The translations under genes were made by a program, and so were the position numbers. Below, one piece after another: positions 16,646 through 25,459 of a DNA stretch of 64,000 nucleotides. Positions within the stretch are counted from its first letter, which is position 1, and every line of letters starts with the position of its first letter. The notes under the pieces are model-generated. The model saw only the letters and a program-made list of their open reading frames with translations. It searched no databases and was not told the DNA's origin. The DNA is from Granulicella arctica (GTDB lineage Bacteria > Acidobacteriota > Terriglobia > Terriglobales > Acidobacteriaceae). The DNA lies in NCBI RefSeq assembly GCF_025685605.1, contig NZ_JAGTUT010000002.1, forward strand, positions 372,001-436,000. Reading direction: 5' to 3'.

Positions 16646-18232
16646 ATGTTTGCCCAACGCCGTTTCTCGCCGCCGCCCTTCGTCATCCTCCTATTTATGG
16701 TCACGGCGGCACTTCAGACAACGGCTGCGCAGCACCTCTTCGCGCAAGACAACTCCCGCCTCACACCGCTCAGCCCCATCGTCGCAAACCACTATCTCGT
16801 CTCGTATCGAAGCGCCTCGATCCCGCAGGACGCCGAGGCCCGTATCAGCCTCGCCGGAGCCCACATGCTTCAGCGCCACGAGTCTCTTGGTATCGCCGTC
16901 GTCCAGGCGAACGGAACCGCTGATGACGCCACCAATCTCACTCGTCTCGCCGCCCAGCCAAACGTAGACTTCGTCGTCCACGACCGCATGGTTTACGCGC
17001 ATCAGGTCGTCACCGGCCCATCTGGTGGATATCACAATCCGCTCGCACGGCCCTTGTCGCCGACCATCATCGCTCCACCCTCCACACCGCAGGTCGACAC
17101 CTTCTACAACTCTCCGCAAGGCTGGGCCGTTCGCCAGGTCGGTGGGTACGGCAACAACATCGCCGGTGGTCCTGCGAATGGTCCGTGGAACACCACAATG
17201 GGGAAAGGCGTGCGCATCGCCATCCTCGATAGCGGCGTTGACTCTGCACATCCCGATATCGCGCCTAATCTCGTCTTCAACCTGTCCGAGGTGAATCAGA
17301 CGCCGTTGAGCGGCCTTCCCAGCCCCTGCGACGACGGCACACCGCAAGATCAGCAGGGCCACGGAACCTGGACCGCCTCACTCGCCGCCGGCGCCGCCGG
17401 TGCCGGAACCGGCCTCGTCGTCGGCGTAGCCCCTGCAGCCAGCATCCTCAACATCAAGGTTCTGGAGCGGATGCCCGACATCAGCGTTGCCGGAGCAGCC
17501 CAGCAGTGCACCTCCGGTCAGGCAAGCGGCCTTCTCAGCTGGGTCCTTCAAGGCATCGCAGATGCCGTCGCCCAGCACGCCGACGTCATCAGCCTCTCAC
17601 TCGGTTCCATGGTCGACATCACCACCGGCGACGGCGCAGGCCTCAAAGCTCTCTTCGACCGCGCCACTTACGCCGCTGCACAAGCAGGAGCCGTCATCGT
17701 TGCCGCAGCAGGAAATGACGGCTTCAATTTCACCAATCCACGCTACATCGAACTCCCGGCCCAGGCCCGGAGCGTCCTCGCCATCGTGGCCTCAACTAAC
17801 CCGGCATGCGCCGAGAACGTAAGCGCCGCAGCCGTGTGCACCGCCGGAGCCGTCACGCTTCCCTACTACAGCAACTTCGGCGCACCACTCGATGCCCTCG
17901 CCGCACCCGGCGGCAGTATTCCAGCCGGTGGAGACAACGCCATAAGCGGCTGGGTCCGTGGAGCCTGCAGCTCCGGCAAGCCATCCACAACGGACGGACT
18001 ACCTGTAGACGCCGCACACAGCTACGGTTGCTTCAATCTTGGTCATGCTGACTACGTGCAAGCAATGGGAACGAGTGCCGCCGCGCCACTCGCCGCAGGT
18101 GTCGCTGCCCTGCTCCGCGCCGCACACCCAGCCTGGGACGCCGCAACCATCATCGCCGCCATGCGCACTACAGCAACAGCAACCGCCTCCCTGCCCTACG
18201 GACAGGTCAACGCACTTAGCCTTCGAAACTGA
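16646..18232 (+). CDS. Secreted S8 (subtilisin-like) serine peptidase
   Basis: The 528-residue product starts with a signal peptide (hydrophobic 11-28) and an I9-like propeptide (YLVSYRS, AHMLQRHESLGIAVVQ) before the catalytic domain. The triad is visible: Asp195 in ILDSGVDSAHPDI, His239 in QGHGTWTASLAAG and Ser477 in MGTSAAAPLAAGVAALL, with the oxyanion Asn in VAAAGNDG. It is therefore probably an active extracellular or periplasmic protease that self-processes. The ATG follows AAGGAG with 9-nt spacing. It is transcribed divergently from the E1 gene and converges on a small secreted protein gene. Confidence 0.93.
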   Translation: MFAQRRFSPPPFVILLFMVTAALQTTAAQHLFAQDNSRLTPLSPIVANHYLVSYRSASIPQDAEARISLAGAHMLQRHESLGIAVVQANGTADDATNLTRLAAQPNVDFVVHDRMVYAHQVVTGPSGGYHNPLARPLSPTIIAPPSTPQVDTFYNSPQGWAVRQVGGYGNNIAGGPANGPWNTTMGKGVRIAILDSGVDSAHPDIAPNLVFNLSEVNQTPLSGLPSPCDDGTPQDQQGHGTWTASLAAGAAGAGTGLVVGVAPAASILNIKVLERMPDISVAGAAQQCTSGQASGLLSWVLQGIADAVAQHADVISLSLGSMVDITTGDGAGLKALFDRATYAAAQAGAVIVAAAGNDGFNFTNPRYIELPAQARSVLAIVASTNPACAENVSAAAVCTAGAVTLPYYSNFGAPLDALAAPGGSIPAGGDNAISGWVRGACSSGKPSTTDGLPVDAAHSYGCFNLGHADYVQAMGTSAAAPLAAGVAALLRAAHPAWDAATIIAAMRTTATATASLPYGQVNALSLRN

Positions 18233-18236
18233 CACG

Positions 18237-18599
18237 CTAACCCTTCATCCGTTCCTTCACGTTGCGGGCTAACTTCTCAATCTCTTCGGCCTTCTTGATC
18301 ACCTGGATCGACATGGCGTCCTTCGTCGTCTTATCCATATCCATCTTGAGTTCGTTCGCAAGCGCCAGCAGCCGATCCGTATCGGCAATCAGCTTTTTCT
18401 GTCGTTCAGTCTGCCTGCCCTTCTCTATCTGCTCCATCGCATTGGGGGCCATCGGATTCTCGTCCTCACGGCTCTTGGCCCCATAAGGAGTACGCGCTGA
18501 CTGCGGGGGAATTCCAGTCGGCGTACTAAGCTGTGCCAGCGCCGCATCAGCCACTCCACACAAAACCATTCCCAACATCACTGTCGCAAGCTTCTTCAT
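18237..18599 (-). CDS. Secreted hypothetical protein with helical C-terminus
   Basis: A 120-residue protein with a signal peptide (MKKLATVMLGMVLCGVADAALAQ) and then a charged, helix-forming body (EQIEKGRQTERQKKLIADTD and KKAEEIEKLARNVKERMKG) that could form a coiled coil. The ATG at 18599 has a GGAGGAG Shine-Dalgarno, so I reject the longer frame to 18689. The family is not recognised and the function unknown. A periplasmic helical protein is the most that can be said. Confidence 0.75.
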   Translation of the reverse strand: MKKLATVMLGMVLCGVADAALAQLSTPTGIPPQSARTPYGAKSREDENPMAPNAMEQIEKGRQTERQKKLIADTDRLLALANELKMDMDKTTKDAMSIQVIKKAEEIEKLARNVKERMKG

Positions 18600-18830
18600 G
18601 GCTCCTCCAGGGTAAGAGTTGATAGGAGATCTCGGCCATATTCTAAGCACCGAATCGGCCGGAGTCCGGCTCGTCTCTCTGCAAACCATAGCTCTCGTTG
18701 TGCGGCGATTTTATCGAAGCAATTCAGCATCGGCAACGAGCAATTTCAGCGATCCTCTACAACATCACATTTAAGCTTGGTTGTGCGTCATATTGAAGAG
18801 ACGCATCGTTCGACAACTTCCAGAAAGAGA

Positions 18831-19787
18831 GTGAACATCATCCATCCCCTCACCACATTGCTTTTGAATCCAGCTGTACCCGACGAGAAAAGCCTGAAGA
18901 CACTGGAGCGCGGCTGGCATAACGAACTCATCGACTTCGCCCAGCATGAACTGCCGACGCTGCTCTTCATCCTGATCGGCGCATTTATCCTCCTCCGCGT
19001 GGTGGACTTCTTCGTCCATCGTCTCCGTCGTCTTGCCGACCGTCACGCTTTAAACAACGCTTCGCGAGCGTCGCAACTTCGCACCGTTGCCTCGATCATC
19101 CGCGCAACCTCCTTCGCGGTCATTGGCTTCATCGTCCTGCTGCACATTCTCTCCGTCTTCAACATCAACCTGACACCTCTTCTCGCGTCAGCAGGCGTCG
19201 TCGGCGTCGGCATCGGTCTCGGTGCGCAGAGCCTCTTCAAGGACGTTCTCAACGGCATCTTCATCCTGGTCGAAAATCAGTACAACGTCGGCGAGAACGT
19301 AAAGATAGCCTCCCTCTCCGGGACAGTAGAAGACCTCACCCTCCGCTGCACCACCCTGCGCGACGGCGACGGCACCCTCTACATCATTCCAAACAGCCAG
19401 GTTGCCACCGTGGCGAATCTCTCGCGAGACTTCTCCGTCGGCACCCTCAACATCAGCGTGGATGCGAGCGCCGATCCCGACAAGGTCCTCCGCGTCCTTC
19501 GAAGTGTCGCCACTGGCCTGTGCGGCGAACCGACCTTCAAAGCCGTCATTATCAGTGGCCCCGACATTCCCGGCATCGACAAGATCACCGGCCGCGAGGT
19601 CACTTACCCTGTCAACATCCGCGTGCGCGTCAACCAGAAAGACGGCGTCCTGCGAGAGCTGCGGCGACGGGTTATCCAGGCGTTTGAGCAGGAAAGCATT
19701 CCGCTCGGCATCGATCCGGCAAACCTCTTCGTAGCCAAGGCCGCCGACCCCACTGCCCCACCTAAGCCACCAACTATCGGCGCCTAG
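18831..19787 (+). CDS. MscS-family mechanosensitive ion channel
   Basis: A small-conductance mechanosensitive channel that releases solutes on hypo-osmotic shock. It has an N-terminal membrane region (PTLLFILIGAFILLRVV, then IRATSFAVIGFIVLLHIL), the pore-lining Gly/Ala-rich TM3 (ASAGVVGVGIGLGAQSLFKD) and the cytoplasmic beta domain (FILVENQYNVGENV, GTVEDLTLRCTTLRDGDG, IPNSQ). The start is uncertain: no ATG is available. I use the GTG at 18831 behind an AGAAAGAG stretch, while the same frame is open from a TTG at 18777 whose extra residues are not channel-like. Confidence 0.88.
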   Translation: MNIIHPLTTLLLNPAVPDEKSLKTLERGWHNELIDFAQHELPTLLFILIGAFILLRVVDFFVHRLRRLADRHALNNASRASQLRTVASIIRATSFAVIGFIVLLHILSVFNINLTPLLASAGVVGVGIGLGAQSLFKDVLNGIFILVENQYNVGENVKIASLSGTVEDLTLRCTTLRDGDGTLYIIPNSQVATVANLSRDFSVGTLNISVDASADPDKVLRVLRSVATGLCGEPTFKAVIISGPDIPGIDKITGREVTYPVNIRVRVNQKDGVLRELRRRVIQAFEQESIPLGIDPANLFVAKAADPTAPPKPPTIGA

Positions 19788-19850
19788 TAAGCGCCCGCTT
19801 CAGAATTTAAGTGTGATTCCAGCAAAAAAACAGATTGAGATGCTGGCCAT

Positions 19851-19915
19851 AACCCTTTTAGAATGTCACGCTTAGGCAATTTTGATGCGTGTAAATATAA
19901 CATTCTAAAAGGGTT
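19851..19915. repeat. 16-bp perfect inverted repeat with a 33-nt loop
   Basis: AACCCTTTTAGAATGT (19851-19866) is repeated in inverted orientation at 19900-19915. A third partial arm (CATTCTAAA) lies at 19930-19938, and an overlapping GCGTGTAA/TTACACGC pair flanks the right arm. It lies between the convergent mscS-like and DUF255 genes. The arms are AT-rich and the loop long, unlike the compact GC-rich terminators elsewhere in this window, so it may be a mobile-element end or a protein-binding site. Confidence 0.7.
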
Positions 19916-19998
19916 ACACGCAAACATAGCATTCTAAACGAGATAGTCTCTTATCCCTGCGCCTACACACCAATTTCGCCAATGATAAGCCGATCGCC

Positions 19999-22143
19999 TT
20001 AGACGGCTCGACTCAGAATCGCCACCAAGGCATCCACATCCGTCACCGGCGGCTGGCACGTATTTCCGCTGCAAACCACGGCGAAGCTACGCTCCTGCTC
20101 CGGTAGGAACGGCAGGGTCTCCGCCAGAGCAGGAGGCAGCGCCGCCAGCTGCTCTCGGCTGAATCGGATCACACTCTTATTCACCGCGAAGCGAGCCAGC
20201 GCAACAGCCTCAAGCAGGCGCGCATGATGATCCTCACCGATAATGCAGACCTGCACTGGGGGAGTAACCATCCGCTGCAACGCTAACCCGTAGCTAGCCG
20301 CATAGAGTCCAAAGTGCTCCACTACGCCCGCGAACGACTCAAGCGTGTTCGTCGCCATATCCGCATACGTAGCCTTACCGTTTAGCGCATAGAGCCGCAA
20401 AAGCAACGTTGCGCCAATCGAGTTCCCTGCGGGGGTCGGCGAATCCTGCAGCGGCTTCCGCCGGGTCGCAAGCGCACCCCGCCGAAGCTCTCCGTCGGCT
20501 ATGGCTTCCGTATCAAAAAATGCTCCGCCCACTGGATCGTAGAAGCGTGAAACTGCGCTCTCCGCAATCGCCGCCGAGGCATCGTAGTAGCGGATCTCGC
20601 CCGTAGCTTCCCAAGCGTCAAGCGCTGCGTTGCCGAGAAACACATAGTCCTCGAGCACACCCGCAACCCGCGTCCCCGGCTCCGTACCCTCACCATACGC
20701 GACCACGTGCGCCAGCTCACCTTGCGCGCTCCAGGCCTCGCGCAGCACCCGGTCCAGCGACTTCAATGCAAACTCTGTTGCACCACGCAACTCGAACACA
20801 CGTCCCGCAGCCAGGTACGCCGAGATTAGCATCGCATTCCATCCCGTATAGACGGTCTTGTCGATGTAAGGCGTTTTTCGCTCCAGCCGCGCCGCGTAGA
20901 GCTTCTTACGCGCAGAGATCAGCAGATCCTTCGCCGTCTCCAACTCATACGAGGCGGGCCTATTCTTGGCCTCCGGGATGGCGCTGAGCGACTGCGTAAT
21001 ATGCAGCACGTTCTTCGCCGGATTGTGGTGCATATCCCCGACCTCGCGGATGTTGTAAAACGGCCCAGCAATGGCCAGCTCATCCGCAGTCAGCACCGCT
21101 GCCGCCTCATCCAGGGTCCAGGTAAAGTAGTCGCCATCATCGTCAAGAGAAAGGTCCGCATCCTGCGACGCATAGAACCCGCCTCGCTCCCGGTCCGACA
21201 GCAATTCATCGACCCACCGGACGATCTCCCTCGCCACACGCGCGCTCTCCGGCTCCACAAAGGTCTGGTACGCATGGACGTAATTCTTCAACAACTCGCT
21301 GTTGTCGTAGGCCATCTTCTCGAAGTGCGGCACGACCCAATGCTCATCGACCGAGTAGCGATGGAAGCCACCCGCCAACTGGTCATAGATGCCGCCACGC
21401 GACATCTTCTCGAGCGTCACCAAAGCCGCCCGCTGAGCCGTCTCAGCAATCTCTCCCGGCCTCGACGCCACATCCAGCAGCAGGTCCACCGCGCCCGAGT
21501 GAGGAAACTTCGGCTGCGATCCAAACCCGCCGTTCCGCGGATCAAACTGTTGCAACGCCGACGCGACCAGCTTCGCCACCAGCTCCGGTCCAGGATTCTC
21601 CGCTCGCCCCGAGAACGATTCATTCTGCTCGATCGCACTCATCACACTGCCCGCTGACTCGTTCACCTCATCCCGCTTCTTCTCGAACGCCTCAGCCATC
21701 GTGAACAGCACTCGCCGAAACCCCGGCCGCCCGTGCCGATCATCCGGCGGAAAATAAGTTCCACCAAAGAAGGGCAAGCCATCAGGTGTAAGAAACGCGG
21801 TAAGCGGCCATCCGCCCTGCCCACTGATTGACGACACCGCCGCCTGGTAACGCGTATCTACGTCAGGCCGCTCATCACGGTCCACCTTCACCGCAACAAA
21901 GAACTTATTAATCACCTCAGCAATGTCGGCGTTCTCGTACGACTCGCGATCCATCACATGGCACCAGTGACACCACACTGCACCGATATCCAACAGGATC
22001 GGTTTATCTTCGCGAATCGCCTGCTCGAAGGCCGCATCGCCCCATTCCTGCCATCGAACCGGCTGATGCATCGCAGACCGCAGATAGGCGGAAGCTGCAG
22101 TCGAAAGGGCGTTCAGATTCGTCGTGTCATGCGAATTACTCAT
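19999..22143 (-). CDS. YyaL/spermatogenesis-associated-protein-20-like thioredoxin-fold protein (DUF255)
   Basis: A 714-residue protein: an N-terminal thioredoxin-like domain with the CHWC motif (C58-C61) in GAVWCHWCHVMDRESYEN, then SSISGQGGWPLTAFLTPDG and FGGTYFPP, followed by an (alpha/alpha)6 glycosidase-like region (GGIYDQLAGGFHRYSVDEHW, HFEKMAYDN, GWNAMLISAYL). The family is widespread and its biochemical role is not established; redox or sugar-epimerase-like functions have been suggested. It is full length. It lies 80 nt downstream of the TolC-like gene but an intrinsic terminator stands between, so it probably has its own promoter. Confidence 0.92.
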   Translation of the reverse strand: MSNSHDTTNLNALSTAASAYLRSAMHQPVRWQEWGDAAFEQAIREDKPILLDIGAVWCHWCHVMDRESYENADIAEVINKFFVAVKVDRDERPDVDTRYQAAVSSISGQGGWPLTAFLTPDGLPFFGGTYFPPDDRHGRPGFRRVLFTMAEAFEKKRDEVNESAGSVMSAIEQNESFSGRAENPGPELVAKLVASALQQFDPRNGGFGSQPKFPHSGAVDLLLDVASRPGEIAETAQRAALVTLEKMSRGGIYDQLAGGFHRYSVDEHWVVPHFEKMAYDNSELLKNYVHAYQTFVEPESARVAREIVRWVDELLSDRERGGFYASQDADLSLDDDGDYFTWTLDEAAAVLTADELAIAGPFYNIREVGDMHHNPAKNVLHITQSLSAIPEAKNRPASYELETAKDLLISARKKLYAARLERKTPYIDKTVYTGWNAMLISAYLAAGRVFELRGATEFALKSLDRVLREAWSAQGELAHVVAYGEGTEPGTRVAGVLEDYVFLGNAALDAWEATGEIRYYDASAAIAESAVSRFYDPVGGAFFDTEAIADGELRRGALATRRKPLQDSPTPAGNSIGATLLLRLYALNGKATYADMATNTLESFAGVVEHFGLYAASYGLALQRMVTPPVQVCIIGEDHHARLLEAVALARFAVNKSVIRFSREQLAALPPALAETLPFLPEQERSFAVVCSGNTCQPPVTDVDALVAILSRAV

Positions 22144-22180
22144 AGGCTTAAAGTCTAGTCCAGTCTGGTCTACAAAAAGT

Positions 22181-22206
22181 AAGGCCCGGACCGAAGCCCG
22201 GGCCTT
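22181..22206 (-). terminator. Rho-independent terminator of the TolC-like gene
   Basis: A 9-bp GC-rich stem (22181-22189 with 22198-22206), 18 nt past the stop, is followed on the minus strand by TTACTTTTTG. Confidence 0.8.
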
Positions 22207-22223
22207 ATCGTGATTACGTTGAA

Positions 22224-24335
22224 CTACGGCTGTACAGGTGCCGGCGTCCCCGAGATCGGCTTCGGAGCCTCAGGCCCCTTCGGTGCCGTCAGGCCAGGAA
22301 CAATCGGGGCGTTATCCACAACGCCGGTCGCTGCTCCCTGCAGGCTGATGCTGTACTTCTCCAACGTATTTGAAAGAAGCTGTAGCAGCGCCGCACGATC
22401 CTTCGCATACGCCGCAGTCGCAGAGATCAACGTGTTCTCCGCAATCGCAAGGTTACGTCCCTGCTGCAGCACATTCGCCGTCGTCGAAGCACCAAGCCGG
22501 TACTTCTTCTGTTCGGCATCGAGGCTCTGATTTGCAAATGTCTGACCAGCCTGAGCCGCCATCACCTGTGCACGGTCGTTCGTCAACGCATACTGCCCAT
22601 TGATCACCTGGATACGAATCTGCGTGTAAAGCTGCTGCAGACGCATCTGCGACTGACGGTACTCCATCTGCGATCGAGCCTGGTCCGCCTGAGCCGCCCG
22701 GTTGCGAATCGGAATCGTCACATTGACACCAAAGCCCTTGTCTGGCGAAGTGCTGTTGAAGAGATTCTGAAACACATTGCCGTAGTTGATTGACGGAACC
22801 GGCGTGCTCGAGCCGCCAAAGATACCGGTGCTCAGATTCGGGTTCGGCGATCCACCAACCGCACTCGCACCGTAGAAGGCGTACGCGTCAACGATCGGCA
22901 GCAAGCCATTCTTCTCAGCTTTGATGGTGATTTCGTTGTTCTTCATGTTGAGAACAGCCTGCTCGATCTGCGGATTGTTCGTGTAAGCCACGCGAACGAG
23001 ATCATCGACCGGCATATCTTCTTCGGGCAGACGGTCCAATCCAACACGATCCGTCGGAACAACCGGAGCACTCGCCAGCTGAGGATCGTTCAGATTGCGC
23101 GCAATCGCCTGCTTCATGATCAGCTGCTGATACTCAAGGTTCGTCTTCGAAGCGATCAGCGCCTGCTTGTCCGAAGCAACCGAGCTGTCCGAGTTCACCA
23201 CGTCCAGCGGAGCCAGTGTGCCAATCTCAAGCTGCTTGCGATTATCCGCCGTCAGTTGCGTGGACTGCCCAAGCGCGCGTTCCTTAGCCTGCTCGTCCTC
23301 ATACGCACTCACCAGGCCCCAATAGATGTTCTCAACCTGGTTGATCGTATACAGCACCTGCTGACGGAACGCTGAGTCCGTGATGCGGCGGTTATTCTTT
23401 GCCTGCAGGATGAAGCGACCGTTGATACCCGGTCCAAATCCCTGCAGAAGATGCTGTGTTGCCGTAGCTCGAAAGTTGGACTGCAGCAGCGGGCTGTAGC
23501 TCGTAAAGCCGCCGTTCGTCGTCTGTCGCGTGTTGTTGAAACCTACCTGCAGTTGCGTGCCAGTCAGAAATCCCTGGTTGTAAGCCACGTCGTAGGTCGA
23601 AGTGTTGTTGTTCAGTGTGTCCTGGCCGGTAGGAAGACCAGCTAGTACTGGGGTCGTTTGCACGGTCGACGCCGCTTCATAGCTTGCCGTACCCGTGAGC
23701 ACAGGATCCAGAACCTCTGGCACCGGGCCTCCGCCATTCGTGCTCAGTACGAGACCATTAGCACCGGTACCCGCGCCGCCCGATGCACTCGACGTGCCGC
23801 CCGGACCACCACCACTCGTAATCGTGGTCGTAGAACCGCCAAGCGTACCCGCAACAATACCCGTCGAAACGCCGCGAAATGTCTGGCCAGCCTTGGTTCG
23901 CAGAATATCCGTATCCGCAATGTCGAGGTTGATGCGAGCAATCGCGATATCGAAGTTATTCTCAAGCGCAAGCAGGATCGCATCTGACAAGCTCAGGTAG
24001 ATCTTGCCGTCGCGAAGCAGTCCATCAAGCCGAGGAGTGTTCGTCAGGCGCGGCAAGATAAAGTCATTTGCCGCATAGCGAAGTAAGGGGTTCTTAAAGA
24101 AGTTGCCACGCCCGCGCGTGTAATCTTTGCCTGTGTCGCGAAGGTAGAGTGGCTCAGTCAGCTTGGCCTGCGGAGCCTGCGGCAGACCCGGCTGTCCAGT
24201 TGTGTCATTCACAACCTGCTGCGGAGCCGCCGGTGCCGTCGGGCTCGTCTGTGTCTGCTGCGCTAGACCCTGCTGCGTGGCGCTCATCAATGTCAGCGCG
24301 ATACACGCTACTGCCTGCAAATCTCGTAATCTCAC
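22224..24335 (-). CDS. TolC-family outer membrane efflux protein
   Basis: A roughly 703-residue outer-membrane channel protein of the TolC/OEP class, which forms a trimeric beta-barrel plus periplasmic alpha-helical tunnel. A signal peptide (MRLRDLQAVACIALTLMSAT...LAQ) is followed by a Pro/Gln-rich linker and paired long helical repeats (DLAILLALENNFDIAIARIN-like region; TADNRKQLEIGTLAPLDVVN; YRQSQMRLQQLYTQIRIQV; KKYRLGASTTANVLQQGRNL). It is longer than E. coli TolC because of a Gly/Ser/Thr-rich insert around residues 175-245. I chose GTG 24335 (GGAG Shine-Dalgarno) because it gives a clean signal peptide; the frame opens at 24416. No inner-membrane pump or adaptor gene is adjacent. Confidence 0.88.
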   Translation of the reverse strand: MRLRDLQAVACIALTLMSATQQGLAQQTQTSPTAPAAPQQVVNDTTGQPGLPQAPQAKLTEPLYLRDTGKDYTRGRGNFFKNPLLRYAANDFILPRLTNTPRLDGLLRDGKIYLSLSDAILLALENNFDIAIARINLDIADTDILRTKAGQTFRGVSTGIVAGTLGGSTTTITSGGGPGGTSSASGGAGTGANGLVLSTNGGGPVPEVLDPVLTGTASYEAASTVQTTPVLAGLPTGQDTLNNNTSTYDVAYNQGFLTGTQLQVGFNNTRQTTNGGFTSYSPLLQSNFRATATQHLLQGFGPGINGRFILQAKNNRRITDSAFRQQVLYTINQVENIYWGLVSAYEDEQAKERALGQSTQLTADNRKQLEIGTLAPLDVVNSDSSVASDKQALIASKTNLEYQQLIMKQAIARNLNDPQLASAPVVPTDRVGLDRLPEEDMPVDDLVRVAYTNNPQIEQAVLNMKNNEITIKAEKNGLLPIVDAYAFYGASAVGGSPNPNLSTGIFGGSSTPVPSINYGNVFQNLFNSTSPDKGFGVNVTIPIRNRAAQADQARSQMEYRQSQMRLQQLYTQIRIQVINGQYALTNDRAQVMAAQAGQTFANQSLDAEQKKYRLGASTTANVLQQGRNLAIAENTLISATAAYAKDRAALLQLLSNTLEKYSISLQGAATGVVDNAPIVPGLTAPKGPEAPKPISGTPAPVQP

Positions 24336-24661
24336 GATGCGATCTCCAACCCTGCTGTCTGTTGCCGGATACTGACCAAAAGGCCAGCACATCCGGGTAC
24401 TCTTCATCCGGCACAACTACCGCTGCAACACGGGCTACTCATCTCTGGCTATGTCAGTACCATCTAGACGCACCGGTTACCCGGAACGACTCTGAAAATC
24501 AAAAGCAACCCGCAAAGGCATCATGAAAGGCTCATACGCACAAACCCTCAGCTACGTTCCCGATATAGCATCAAAAAAAGGCATGATCCCCGTAGGCGCA
24601 GTATACCAACGTGATCCTCCATGTATCCTCCACCGTAACCTGCTTCACCGCTGAAATCATC
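24336..24661. other. Divergent promoter region between the TolC-like gene and truA
   Basis: About 325 bases separate the two divergent starts. A GGCATGATCCCCGTAGG stretch precedes truA, but no convincing promoter pair, operator palindrome or small gene was identified. Confidence 0.4.
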
Positions 24662-25459
24662 ATGCAGACCTGGAAAACGATCCTCACCTACGACGGCACA
24701 CCCTTTCATGGATGGCAGATCCAGCCCGAGCTCACTACCGTACAGGGAACTCTGGCGAGCGCTATTCATCACATCACCGGCGAAAGTGTCCTTCCACAAG
24801 GCTCAGGCCGCACCGATACCGGCGTGCATGCCCTCGGTCAGGTCGCCACCTTTACGCTCGATTGCGCCATCCCCGCCGAGAATCTACACCGCGCCCTCAA
24901 TCACGCTCTGCCGCAGAGCATCCGCGTCCTCGCCACCGAAGCCGTCGCCTCCGACTTCCACGCCCGCCACAGCGCCATAGGTAAATCGTACGAGTACCGC
25001 ATCTATCCCAGCGGCATCGAAAAAGGACAGCCCGGGAAAATCTGCTCTCCCATGCTCGCTCCGTATGTATGGGATTGTCCTCTGGTCCTCAACCTCGCGC
25101 TCCTTCAAGAGGCCGCACACCACGTTCTTGGCACACACGACTTCACCTCCTTCGCCGCCGCTGATCCTGACCGCACCACCCGCCATGCCGCTGCAGCCGA
25201 GCTTCCTGTCCACGCCACTAATGTCCGTACACTCTCCTGCTCCTGCTGGCAGCAAAGCGACAGCCTCTATATCTACCGCGTCACAGGCTCCGGCTTTCTC
25301 CACCACATGGTCCGCAATCTCGTCGGCACCTTCGTGGACGTAGCATGTGGCCGCATCGCAGCCGACACCATCCCCTCAATCCTCGAAGCTCAGGACCGCT
25401 CTGCCGCCGGGCCAACCGCACCTGCACGAGGCCTCTTCCTCGTCAAAGTGGACTACTAA
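24662..25459 (+). CDS. truA: tRNA pseudouridine(38-40) synthase
   Basis: TruA converts uridines 38-40 of the tRNA anticodon stem-loop to pseudouridine. The 265-residue protein shows the family core: KTILTYDGTPFHGWQ at the N-terminus, catalytic Asp52 in GSGRTDTGVHALGQVATF, FHARHSAIGKSYEYRI, and SGFLHHMVRNLVGTFVDVACG near the C-terminus. The start at 24662 (MQTWKT) matches the usual family N-terminus; the frame upstream to 24611 is not conserved in type. Its stop overlaps the ATG of the M20 peptidase by one base (TAATG), so the two are translationally coupled. Confidence 0.95.
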   Translation: MQTWKTILTYDGTPFHGWQIQPELTTVQGTLASAIHHITGESVLPQGSGRTDTGVHALGQVATFTLDCAIPAENLHRALNHALPQSIRVLATEAVASDFHARHSAIGKSYEYRIYPSGIEKGQPGKICSPMLAPYVWDCPLVLNLALLQEAAHHVLGTHDFTSFAAADPDRTTRHAAAAELPVHATNVRTLSCSCWQQSDSLYIYRVTGSGFLHHMVRNLVGTFVDVACGRIAADTIPSILEAQDRSAAGPTAPARGLFLVKVDY

